Source of the DNA: Erythrophleum ivorense
Lineage: Eukaryota; Streptophyta; Magnoliopsida; Fabales; Fabaceae
Direction: 5' to 3'
NCBI GenBank assembly: GCA_026724425.1
Contig: JAIUCV010000083.1
Span: 2,170,001-2,234,000 of the forward strand
Length of the DNA stretch: 64,000 nt
Shown here: positions 9,516 to 18,305 of the stretch, in pieces
Numbering within the stretch: position 1 is the stretch's first letter
Layout of the letters: every line of letters starts with the position of its first letter
Position numbers and translations under genes: made by a program
Notes under the pieces: generated by a model
Told to the model about the DNA's origin: nothing
Seen by the model: only the letters and a program-made list of their open reading frames with translations
The model's database searches: none

Positions 9516-10439
9516 TGAGTTTGAAGATGAGCCTCGAATTCGCCATGATGAGTTTCCAGATACAGAGAGTGTTGAAGATGAGGAGGAAGAAATGCAACGC
9601 ACAGCTAAGAGGACTGAGCCGAAGAGAGGTGCTGGAAACTTATATGAAGGACATCAATTTATCAATGGCGTACCATTCAAGGAGGCTGTCTTAAATTATG
9701 CTATGAAAACTGCTCGGAATATCAAGCAATGCATGTATGATAAAGATCGAATCGCTTATAGTTGTGCTGGCAAAGATTGCAAATGGTATATCTATTGTTC
9801 AGTCGCGGGAAAAACCAGCAAGTGGCAAGTGAAAGTGTATAGGAATCATCACGCTTGTTCTGTGAATGGAGAGTGTGAGATGTTAAAAATTTCTGTGATT
9901 GCACGGCTGTTTCTGCAGAAGATACGAGATGAACCTGAATACTTCATGCCAATGAAGATTGAAGAGTTGATAATGAGTTGTTGGAAGATCAATATATCAA
10001 GAGCTCAGTGCCAAGCTGCTAGAAATAAAGCGTTGAAATGGATTACGAGAGAATATGAGGAGCAGTTTTCACAACTCCGAGATTATGGAGCTGAGATACT
10101 CGCGTCTAATTCGGGTTATTCTGTGGAGATTGACTGTATAAAGAATGCAGAAGGTTTAGATATCTTCAACAGGTTCTATGTTTGTTTTGATATCATTAGG
10201 AGGACTTGGAAAGACACTTGCAGGCCGATTATAGGAGTTGATGGGTGCTTCTTAAAATCAACGATAAAAGGGCAGTTGTTGGTAGCTTTAGGTAGAGATG
10301 CAGACAATGCTATATATCCTATAGCATGGGGTATTGTGCGAGTTGAAAACACAGAGAATTGGTTGTGGTTTATGAACAAGATCAAAGCTGATTTGGGTTT
10401 AGAAGATGGTGACAACTACATTCTGGTATCCGATGTGGG
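9514..10439 (+). pseudogene. Mutator-like (MuDR/MULE) transposase fragment
   Basis: The frame enters at the ASA2 breakpoint with an acidic stretch (DEFEDEPRIRHDEFPDTESVEDEEEE), then GHQFINGVPFKEAVLNYAM, a MuDR DNA-binding domain with its Cys/His residues (YSCAGKDCKWYIYCS, NHHACSV), and the start of the MULE transposase catalytic domain (RPIIGVDGCFLKS with the first catalytic Asp, NAIYPIAWGIV, NWLWFMNKI, DNYILVSD). It breaks off at VSD, just before the next catalytic region, so it lacks the rest of the DDE core. It is open throughout. Neither terminal inverted repeats nor target duplication are visible, so it is a fragment rather than a whole element. Confidence 0.85.
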
Positions 10440-10999
10440 AGAATATAAATTTCCTTTCAGTTACCGACGCCGATGTACGCCACGATTGCCGTCGGTTATT
10501 GACTTATTGTCAAATTGAGCCGTCAACAACCCACCTTGGCTCGCGCCCGAGCTCTTTTACCGGCAGCTCCATCATGTTCTTCGTCGCTGGGGTAAAAGAA
10601 GAGGAGTGATCAGATTCCTGATTGATCTCAAAGTAAAAGCTAATTTGAATTCCCTCATTTGCTTGATATGCAGAAAAATTGGTGTTGAGAGGGTGAGAAA
10701 GAGAAAGATTGTATATGGATGAAGAAAAAACAAGTCATAGCTCGTTTTGATCCTAATCTTCTGGATGAAAAATGTCACATTCTGGTTTGATTGGAGATGA
10801 TATTCAACAAGTTCATCTACAAGTTCAGTCGGTTGCCTCGTCACAGCCCTTTGTTAGATTCATTCATGTCCCTGAGTTAGAAGAGAAACCAACACTTGTT
10901 ACTCAGTCTGTTGAAGCTTATGTATATGATGTTGTCTCTTGTGAAAAATATAGTCATGGGTACTTATAGTTACCGTCAAGGGAAATATTGCTGATTTTT
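10440..10999. other. Unassigned segment between MULE fragment and THIC upstream region
   Basis: No convincing gene. The MULE frame loses similarity at 10440 and stops at 10518. A 56-codon stretch from the ATG at 10772 to 10969 reads MSHSGLIGDDIQQVHLQVQS but I recognise no family; it may be a shuffled piece of transposon N-terminal sequence. Confidence 0.4.
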
Positions 11000-11424
11000 T
11001 TCTGTCAAAATTCTTCTTCGTCCTCTTCTTCCAGGTTCCAGTCCTCTGTTAACCTTCTTCCTCCACTTTTGATTTCAGGAATGTGCATGATAATCCAACA
11101 ATTGTTGATGATTTTTTTTATTTTTTTGGGGTGAAATCAACAATTGTTGATGATTTTGATCGATTCTTGTACCAGAGAAATTGGAAATCACCGATTTTCT
11201 CTTCAAATTCTTTCCCCCGACGAAACTTTTTGTTTTTTTCCCTTAGGATCGTGCGATTTATGTTGTTCCCGTAGCTCGTCGATTTTGATATTTCTGTTTT
11301 GAGGTGAATTGATTCATATCACCTAATCAGGGAAAGTTTAGATATCTGAGAGCTTCTTCTCCAAGTATAATATCAGAGAGAGTTTGTGTCTGATAATATC
11401 TACTATGTAATGTTTCTTGCAGCT
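11000..11424 (+). promoter_or_regulatory. THIC upstream region, possible 5' UTR intron
   Basis: Pyrimidine-rich sequence precedes the THIC ATG. A possible 5' UTR intron runs from GAG|GTGAATTG at 11304 to TTCTTGCAG at 11422, two bases before the ATG. A 20-bp direct repeat lies at 11096-11115 and 11138-11157. The exact promoter cannot be set by eye. Confidence 0.45.
11096..11157 (+). repeat. 20-bp direct repeat with internal dyad upstream of THIC
   Basis: CAACAATTGTTGATGATTTT occurs twice, 42 bp apart start to start, separated by a T-rich stretch. Each copy begins with the 12-bp palindrome CAACAATTGTTG. It could be a pair of regulatory sites or a footprint of a past insertion. Confidence 0.8.
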
Positions 11425-13547
11425 ATGGCTTCCGTACACAGCACACTGATGTCGGTCGTATGCAACAACAAAAACCACTCCGCCTGGCCCAAACTTCCCA
11501 ACTCGTCCTTATTACCTGGATTTCATGCTGTTGTTCCATCTGCCACTGTTCGATTTAAGAAGGACACACCAACAAGCACCAAAGCCACCTTGACATTTGA
11601 TCCACCAGCAGCAACGACTAACTCAGAGAGAGCCAAGCAAAGGAAACACACCATCGATCCTTCTTCTCCTGATTTTCAGCCAATCCCATCTTTTGAGGAA
11701 TGCTTTCCCAAGAGCACCAAAGAACAATTGTACGTATTGCTTCACTCCATCATTCAGACATCTTTTTTCATCATCACAAGTGTTAAAATCATTGGTTTGG
11801 TTTGGTTTGGTTTGATTGTTTCAGGGAGGTTGTTCATGAAGAATCTGGTCATGTGCTTAAAGTTCCGTTTAGACGTGTTCATTTGTCTGGTGGTGAGCCA
11901 GCTTTTGATAACTACGACACTAGTGGTCCTCAAAATGTTAACCCACACACTGGTATGTGTTTTAACCATTCACTTCTCATTTTACTCTCTATGTGACTAT
12001 CAAATAACAAAAAATGAAACTTTTTTTTTATCGAAACAGGGCTTGCTAAGCTAAGGAAGGAGTGGATCGATCGTCGTGAGAAGCTGGGAACTCCAAGATA
12101 CACTCAAATGTACTACGCTAAGCAAGGAATCATAACCGAGGAAATGCTCTACTGTGCTACAAGGGAGAAGCTAGACCCTGAGTTCGTTAGATCAGAAGTC
12201 GCACGAGGGAGAGCGATTATCCCTTCCAACAAGAAGCATCTGGAGCTTGAACCGATGATTGTTGGTAGGAAGTTCTTGGTTAAGGTCAATGCGAACATCG
12301 GAAACTCTGCTGTGGCGAGCTCCATTGAAGAAGAAGTCTACAAGGTCCAATGGGCAACAATGTGGGGAGCTGATACAATCATGGATCTCTCAACAGGCCG
12401 TCACATCCACGAGACACGCGAGTGGATCCTAAGGAACTCGGCTGTTCCTGTTGGTACTGTCCCCATTTACCAAGCGCTTGAGAAAGTGGATGGGATTGCT
12501 GAGAAGCTTAGCTGGGAAGTGTTCAGAGAGACTCTCATTGAACAAGCTGAGCAAGGTGTAGACTATTTCACCATCCACGCTGGTGTTTTGCTGCGTTACA
12601 TTCCTTTGACAGCCAAGCGAATGACCGGGATCGTTTCTCGTGGAGGATCCATTCATGCTAAATGGTGCTTAGCTTACCACAAGGAGAACTTTGCTTACGA
12701 GCATTGGGATGATATTCTTGACATCTGTAACCAGTATGATGTGGCTCTTTCGATTGGAGATGGTCTGAGACCTGGCTCGATCTATGATGCTAACGACACT
12801 GCTCAGTTTGCAGAGCTTCTTACTCAAGGTGAACTAACTCGCCGAGCTTGGGAAAAAGATGTGCAGGTGATGAATGAAGGGCCAGGGCATGTCCCAATGC
12901 ACAAGATTCCAGAGAATATGCAGAAGCAGTTGGAATGGTGTAACGAGGCACCATTCTACACTCTTGGTCCTTTGACTACTGACATTGCTCCTGGATATGA
13001 TCACATTACCTCTGCCATTGGTGCTGCTAACATTGGAGCCTTGGGCACAGCTCTTCTCTGTTATGTGACACCGAAAGAGCACCTCGGGTTACCAAACAGG
13101 GACGATGTCAAGGCCGGGGTTATAGCTTACAAGATCGCCGCACATGCGGCTGATCTAGCCAAACAGCATCCACATGCTCAGGCGTGGGATGATGCGCTGA
13201 GCAAGGCCCGGTTTGAGTTCAGGTGGATGGATCAGTTTGCTCTGTCTTTGGACCCTATGACTGCTATGTCTTTCCATGATGAAACTCTTCCAGCTGATGG
13301 AGCCAAGGTCGCACACTTTTGCTCCATGTGCGGACCGAAGTTCTGCTCTATGAAGATAACAGAAGACATCCGTAAGTATGCGGAGGAGAATGGTTATGGC
13401 AGTGCTGAAGAAGCAGTCAGACGCGGAATGGAGGCTATGAGTGAAGAGTTCAATGTTGCAAAGAAAACCATTAGCGGAGAGCAGCACGGTGAAGTAGGTG
13501 GAGAAATCTACTTGCCAGAGAGCTATGTCAAGTCTGCTCATAAGTAA
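11425..13547 (+). CDS. THIC: THIC: phosphomethylpyrimidine (HMP-P) synthase, chloroplast
   Basis: A radical-SAM [4Fe-4S] enzyme of the plastid stroma that rearranges 5-aminoimidazole ribotide into HMP-P, the pyrimidine half of thiamin. Exons 11425-11729, 11825-11952 and 12040-13547 join in phase (GT-AG introns) to 646 aa, close to Arabidopsis THIC (644 from memory). Residues 1 to about 70 are a Ser/Asn/Lys-rich transit peptide. The body is family-typical: EEVYKVQWATMWGADTIMDLS, FTIHAGVLLRYIPLT, RGGSIHAKWCLAYH, MNEGPGHVPMHKIPEN, LTTDIAPGYDHITSAIG. Near the C-terminus HFCSMCGPKFCSM supplies the CxxCxxxxC cluster ligands. ATG 11425 is chosen because MASVHSTLMSVVCNNKNHS matches the known start; an in-frame ATG at 11386 lies in a likely 5' UTR intron. 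It looks intact and is the only such host gene here. Confidence 0.97.
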
Positions 13548-13550
13548 AAG

Positions 13551-13721
13551 GTCAGTATGCTTAGACATAACTCGCTCAACAAACATGTTAGAGATACAAT
13601 CATCAGCTGTATAATGGTTTCTTATATTTTGCAAGAATAAGCTAATCACATATGGTCAACAGATGTGTCCTTACTGTGATCTTTGTTTTTTTGTCTCTTT
13701 CTTTTTCTTCTGCTTCTTCAG
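13551..13721 (+). other. First 3' UTR intron of THIC
   Basis: Donor AAAAG|GTCAGT begins 3 bp after the stop codon; acceptor is a long pyrimidine tract ending CTTCTTCAG. Known plant THIC genes have a 3' UTR intron at this place. Confidence 0.8.
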
Positions 13722-13897
13722 AAAAAGGGTTAGAACAAGAAGTCGCTTACTCTCAAGTCCTGGTGCCTGTTTGGAATATACCTGAATAAGGCATAAAATG
13801 TTGGTAAGCTTTAGTAGTCTCTATGTCTTTGTTATCTTTAGAACTATCTTTCTTTCTTCTGTGTTTCTGTTTGTTCCTTTGAGTCAGAGTCAGTAAT

Positions 13898-13903
13898 AAT
13901 AAA
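13898..13903 (+). terminator. AATAAA poly(A)-type signal inside the regulated intron
   Basis: AATAAA lies between the donor and the aptamer. It could serve the short, TPP-low transcript form. No experimental cleavage site can be inferred. Confidence 0.5.
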
Positions 13904-13968
13904 GACAAGCTAAGTTGATGTTTTCAATACTTTTATGTGTTATTTGGCTGGTGAATTGACATACAAAA

Positions 13969-14084
13969 GCACCAGGGGTGCTTGAAGTCCGGGCTAGCCC
14001 GCGCAAAAAGAGCGGGTTATCCTGGACCAGGCTGAGATAGTCCCTTTGAACCTGAACAGGGTAATGCCTGCGCAGGGAGTGTGC
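13969..14084 (+). ncRNA. TPP riboswitch aptamer (THI element) in THIC 3' UTR
   Basis: The thiamin pyrophosphate aptamer is seen as GCACCAGGGGTGCTTG, a variable P3 arm, CCAGGCTGAGA (pyrimidine-sensing CUGAGA), then CCCTTTGAACCTGAACAGGG and TAATGCCTGCGCAGGGAGTG (pyrophosphate-sensing arm). P1 closes by GCAC (13969-13972) with GTGC (14081-14084). The P3 arm is long: GTCC pairs with GGAC, and inside it CCCGC with GCGGG. All conserved core positions I can recall are present, so binding is probably intact. It is in the sense strand of THIC and lies within the second 3' UTR intron. Confidence 0.96.
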
Positions 14085-14109
14085 GGTTTTCTTTCTTTCT
14101 TGTCTGTAG

Positions 14110-15229
14110 CTTTCTTGAGGAGAAGAAGCTTCTGCTGTTGCCGCTCAGATCCACATTTTCCACACAGTTTGATTCTCATGAGCTAAGAGATTCCGCTTCA
14201 TTGACTAAAATTCCATGACAATTAAGTAACTGATGCACTTAGTCAATAATAGTAAAAGAAAATAGGCCAAAATCAATCTGCTCTGTTAATTTTATTTCCC
14301 ACCTCCACAACACAAATCCGATTTTCTTAAACTATAGCAACCTTGACCCCCAGGAGATCATATGGTAAACTTATGATCTGGTTTACTATTTTTCTAGAGG
14401 CATGTCCGCAGAAATCGCCATGACAAATGAATTTGTGATGATCAGATGCAGGAAAATAAAATGAATGCACATTTGTCTTTTTATTTATTTATTGCATACA
14501 CAGAGAAGAAGAATGGCATCGACTAGAACAAGCAAGTAGATGTAGAAAAGTGGAGCTATATTGATTCAGGAATGGCATCATCTGCTCTTTCGTAAACACA
14601 AATGTGAAAACGTTCCCAGATCAATACATAAAAGGTTATGTTATATTGCAGTAGTAGACCATTAGTAAAACTAACGTACCAAACGCTAAAAAGAAGCTTT
14701 TGGAGCCATGAGAAGAAGAAGGTTACATATATTGTTATTTCTGTTTTCTGCTATCTGTGATCACCACACAATTGTCTAGAGCTAGAAGGTTTCTCATCTA
14801 CCAGCTACTGTATTTGAAGGCTTTTGGTTTCAATGTTTATGCTAAAAAGTAAATGAATCATTAGTGATGTGATGTGATGTGAGCTTTCTATCTGCAACAT
14901 GGAGCTCTTCTTGCATCATTATATATTGATCGGATCATAGAATGTGAGACTCATGTTGCTCATACGACTGTAAAGGCAGATAGATGTACATGCAAATGAT
15001 TGACAACAAGGCCATGTAAAGAGCGAGACGGCACGCTGTTGTTTTTAGGAAATCTGGAACGTTGTGATGTTCTTTAGTCGAGAAACAGCATGTATGTTAT
15101 GTTTAAAATGTAAAAACGGCTCGCAGTTTATTATTACTCATCCAAGTCTATCGTCTTCATCTGGAGAAATGAGCGAGACGTTGAGTGTCGCTCGAATAAT
15201 CAAATTCCTTCACCGGAAGTCCACCGAAG
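14110..15229. other. THIC distal 3' UTR and intergenic region
   Basis: The first 100-150 bp after the acceptor at 14109 is the likely last exon of the long THIC transcript. The rest is AT-rich and shows no gene, RNA gene or transposon end that I can recognise. Confidence 0.6.
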
Positions 15230-15680
15230 ATGGCGGGATCCGAATCTCAGATCTATCACGAGCGACAACGATTGCAATTTTGCCTCTTGCACTCCCTTAA
15301 CAATCTATTTCAGGTGATCCATTTTCTTCTCTTCTCTCACCAATCAAATTTCATCCTCTCGACTCGATGCCCAGAGGAATCAGCGATAATCGGAAATTAA
15401 GTGAAGTACGCGATTGAGAGTTTTGCTAATTAATTCTCAGGAGAAGGACGCATTCACGCGGGAAAGCTTGAACTCAATCGCGGAGAAGCTCGTCGCCGAT
15501 GATCCGAACAAAGAAACGTGGACGCCTCTCTTTTTCCTCCTCAAGCCTCACCACAATACGCTCACCGGAAACTACGACGTGAACGTGATGATCGCAGCTC
15601 TTGAAGGCAAAGGCAAGAGTGTTGCTTGGCATGATAAGCGTAACGGAGCTTCTTCGATTGGTCTCGATGCAGATACTCTT
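15230..15680 (+). pseudogene. JOSL: Josephin-like cysteine protease (JOSL), truncated
   Basis: Josephin proteins are deubiquitinase-fold cysteine proteases. ATG 15230 opens MAGSESQIYHERQRLQFCLL followed by HSLNNLFQ, containing the catalytic Cys in QFCLLHSLNN. Exon 1 ends at CAG|GTGATC (15313); exon 2 starts at 15441 after TTCTCAG with EKDAFTRESLNSIAEKLV and runs to VAWHDKRNGASSIGLDADTL at about 15680. The catalytic His and Asn part that should follow is missing, replaced by gypsy sequence. Exon 2 reads into a TAG at 15690. The remaining frame is intact, so the break looks recent. In A. thaliana JOSL neighbours THIC (from memory), so this is the native neighbour. Confidence 0.88.
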
Positions 15681-15684
15681 CGGT

Positions 15685-15989
15685 GGAGTTAGTTGAAAAA
15701 GAAGGAGAACAGCATTTACTAAAATACCCTGCCGACCTCCCTGTTCGCAAAGCTAAAACCAATCAATCGATTGACCGCCGAACTCACGATCTACGTCGAG
15801 TTCGTCAATCAACCGATCGCCGAGCTCCCTGCACATTATTTCATCATTCTGCCGAACGTTCCGTTTAGTCTTTCAAGACCGTCATAAGCCGAGCTCATCT
15901 GTGTAATTTGCCGATCGTCTTACCTTTTAATACGAAAGTCTCGGCCCTATTCTTTACTTAGCGCAAGTCTTACCACTCCTAGATCAACA
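15685..15989 (+). repeat. LTR or LTR remnant of the Tat element
   Basis: The right border is set by the primer-binding site; the sequence ends GATCAACA. The left border is unsure because no second LTR is present for comparison; TG dinucleotides at 15685 and 15693 are candidates. Confidence 0.6.
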
Positions 15990-16089
15990 ATTGGCGCCCA
16001 CCGTGGGGCAAAGACTTTCTCTACGCAAAGACAGATCGGCCATCCACCGAACAGGTCATTCCTTACAAGCTCGCCGGTCTCAAAGCAGG

Positions 16090-18305
16090 ATGTCTACGGA
16101 ACCCAGCGCAGCTCTCCACCCACAAACTCAAAGCATGACCGTCAACCCGGCATCAACCTCGGCACTCCCTTTCATAGGACCGATCAACCAAACGGATTCT
16201 ACGCGCGGAGAGTTTGAACAACGCCCTCCGACCCCACCGACACGCTCGGCGGACCAAGCGGAACTGTCGTCCGAACACCCAGGAACCGCGACTCTTCTCC
16301 ACGCCTTGCTCACACGGTTCGACGATTTCGCGAAAGGAACCGACCATCGTTTCAACAGTCTATTCGCCGCCCAACTAGCCAGCCAAAACCGGATTACCGA
16401 GCTCCAAGCATCGCAGACCTCACCAGAGTCCCAGCACACTCCCCGTCCATTGCCGACCCAAAGAACACTCGCCTACGATAATCCGACCCCGCCAACAAAT
16501 CTCATAAGGACGAACGATCCATGTCCGGTCTCGTATCCGCAGCACAACACCGAGCAAGGCGGGCACGACGCCGAAATGGAAAGAATGAAAGATCAACTGT
16601 ACCACATGAGTTCCCAAATTCACCAGGCCACCAGCTCGGCCCCCGAAATAGACCGAGTCCTACGAGAGGCACAAAACATACCATTTACCGAACGAATCGC
16701 CCGAGCGGTAGTACACCACCCGGGCAAACTGAAGATCTCAGCGTACGAAGGCAACACAGACCCGCGGCAGTATCTGACCGCGTTTTGCATCGCAATGGGA
16801 CGAACCCGTTTCCCCGACAACGAGCGAGACGCCGGCTTCTGTCAACTCTTCGTCGAGAACCTCTCCGGATCGGCCCTGACCTGGTTCTCCAGACTGCGAG
16901 CCGACTCGATCGATAGCTATCATCAGTTGACCACCGCCTTCCTCAAGCAGTATTCAATGTACATCCGACAAGGAACATCGTGCGCCGACCTCTGGGCTCT
17001 TACCCAAGGACCAAATGAGTCATTGCGATCGTTCATCGACAGGTTCAAAAACGTCGCCTCTCGGCTCACGGCGACCACCGTAGAAACGCTGCCAGCACTA
17101 ATAAAAGGACTTTGGTACGAGTCGGCTTTCCGCTACGACCTCAAATTAAACGAACCCCATACCCTGGAAGATGCTCTGTGCCGAGCAAACATTTTCATCG
17201 AAATGGAGGAGGAGAAAATCGTCTTGGCCAAAATCCACACTCCGATCAAGGCACCGCCTATCAAAGAGAAAACAAGGGAGGACTACTACGAACCTCGGCA
17301 GCACTACGACAAGAGCTACCAACACAATGAGAAGAGACCGACGAACTGCTATGTCGGAAACGACCGATCAAATGGGAACGATCGAGCGAGCGGAAGCGAC
17401 CGCCCAAGCAAATCAAGCCAACCGTGGAACAAGTACGTCCAGAAGGACGATCCCAGACCGAACCAACCCTTCTGCGAATTCCATAAAAAACCAGGTCACG
17501 CAACGGCCCAGTGCAGACACCTCCAAGAATATCTGCTCGGAAAGTTCAACAGAGGCGAGATAGGAGAACCGAGCCCTTCTTCCTCCCAGCAGGCCCGGGA
17601 GATCGGCTACCACAACGCCGGAGACCGCCGAGAAAGACAACCCGTCGAGAACGAAAACCGAGAAATCGTTCCCCGAGGGCCGGATCCACAGAAAAGAAGC
17701 CACGAAGAGAGCAACTCCCGCTCAACGCCACCACCGCCCCCGCGAAGAAGAATCAACATGATCATGGGAGGCTTGCCGACCTGCAACGACTCAGTCCGAT
17801 CGATCAAAGAATACGGTCGCAAAACCGTAACGTCACAGCAATGGACACAAAACATCGGAAGCGACCTGGACGAAGCTAGCAGCATCGTCTTCCGAGAGTC
17901 GGACACGCAAGGCCTACATACACCTCACAACGACCCACTAGTGATCGAGCTCATGATCGGTGACTGCAACGTGAGCCGAATATTGATCGACACCGGGAGC
18001 ACCGTCGACTTAATTTTTGAGGAAACGCTGCGCAAGATGAAGTTGCAAGGCTACAGGATAAAGCCGAACAAAAAGCCTCTGACCGGCTTCTCAGGAGAGA
18101 CGACAATGACGGTCAAACTACCCGTCCGTGTAGGCCGAGTAACGAAAATCGTCAAATTCGTGGTCGTCGATAAACCGGCCATCTACAACGCAATCATGGG
18201 AACGCCTTGGCTGCACGCGATGAAAGCGACCCCGTCCACGTACCACCAATGTCTGAAGTTCCCGACTCCGGACGGACCGGTCACAGTGCGAGGGAGCCAG
18301 GAATC
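16090..18305 (+). pseudogene. Tat element gag-protease
   Basis: From ATG 16090 (MSTEPSAALHP). The N-terminal half is Pro/Thr/Gln-rich. The gag core spans roughly residues 210-380 (YEGNTDPRQYLTAFCIAMGR, ALTWFSRL, SYHQLTTAFLKQYS, LTQGPNESLRSFIDRF). A zinc-knuckle-like CEFHKKPGHATAQC (CX3HX4HX4C) follows near residue 470. The aspartic protease reads SRILIDTGSTVDLIF, with the DTG active site, and IYNAIMGTPWLHAM. Near 18300 the true protein passes from this frame to the pol frame, and the residual open reading to 18510 is out of frame. The shift looks like a small deletion rather than a programmed site. Confidence 0.85.

Larger units (their letters stand above)
13804..14109 (+). promoter_or_regulatory. 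Alternatively spliced THIC 3' UTR intron containing the riboswitch
   Basis: Donor TTG|GTAAGC at 13804 and acceptor TTTCTTGTCTGTAG at 14109 bracket the TPP aptamer. In characterised plant THIC genes, low TPP masks the donor, the intron is kept and the RNA is processed inside it to a short stable form. High TPP frees the donor, the intron with its processing site is removed, and a long unstable 3' UTR results. Here AGGCAT at 13789-13794, ten bases before the donor, is complementary to ATGCCT at 14064-14069 in the aptamer, which fits that mechanism. Confidence 0.85.

Noticed and set aside
9425..9694. Continuous frame fusing ASA2 exon 11 to MULE sequence
   Set aside because: The frame after 9515 is not the MULE's own coding frame and ends soon; it is a chance run through the junction, not a fusion gene.
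15169..15299. ATG-started frame MSETLSVARIIKFLHRK over the JOSL first exon
   Set aside because: The Josephin signature (QFCLLHSLNN) is in another frame starting at 15230 and is followed by a good splice donor; the longer frame is a shadow.
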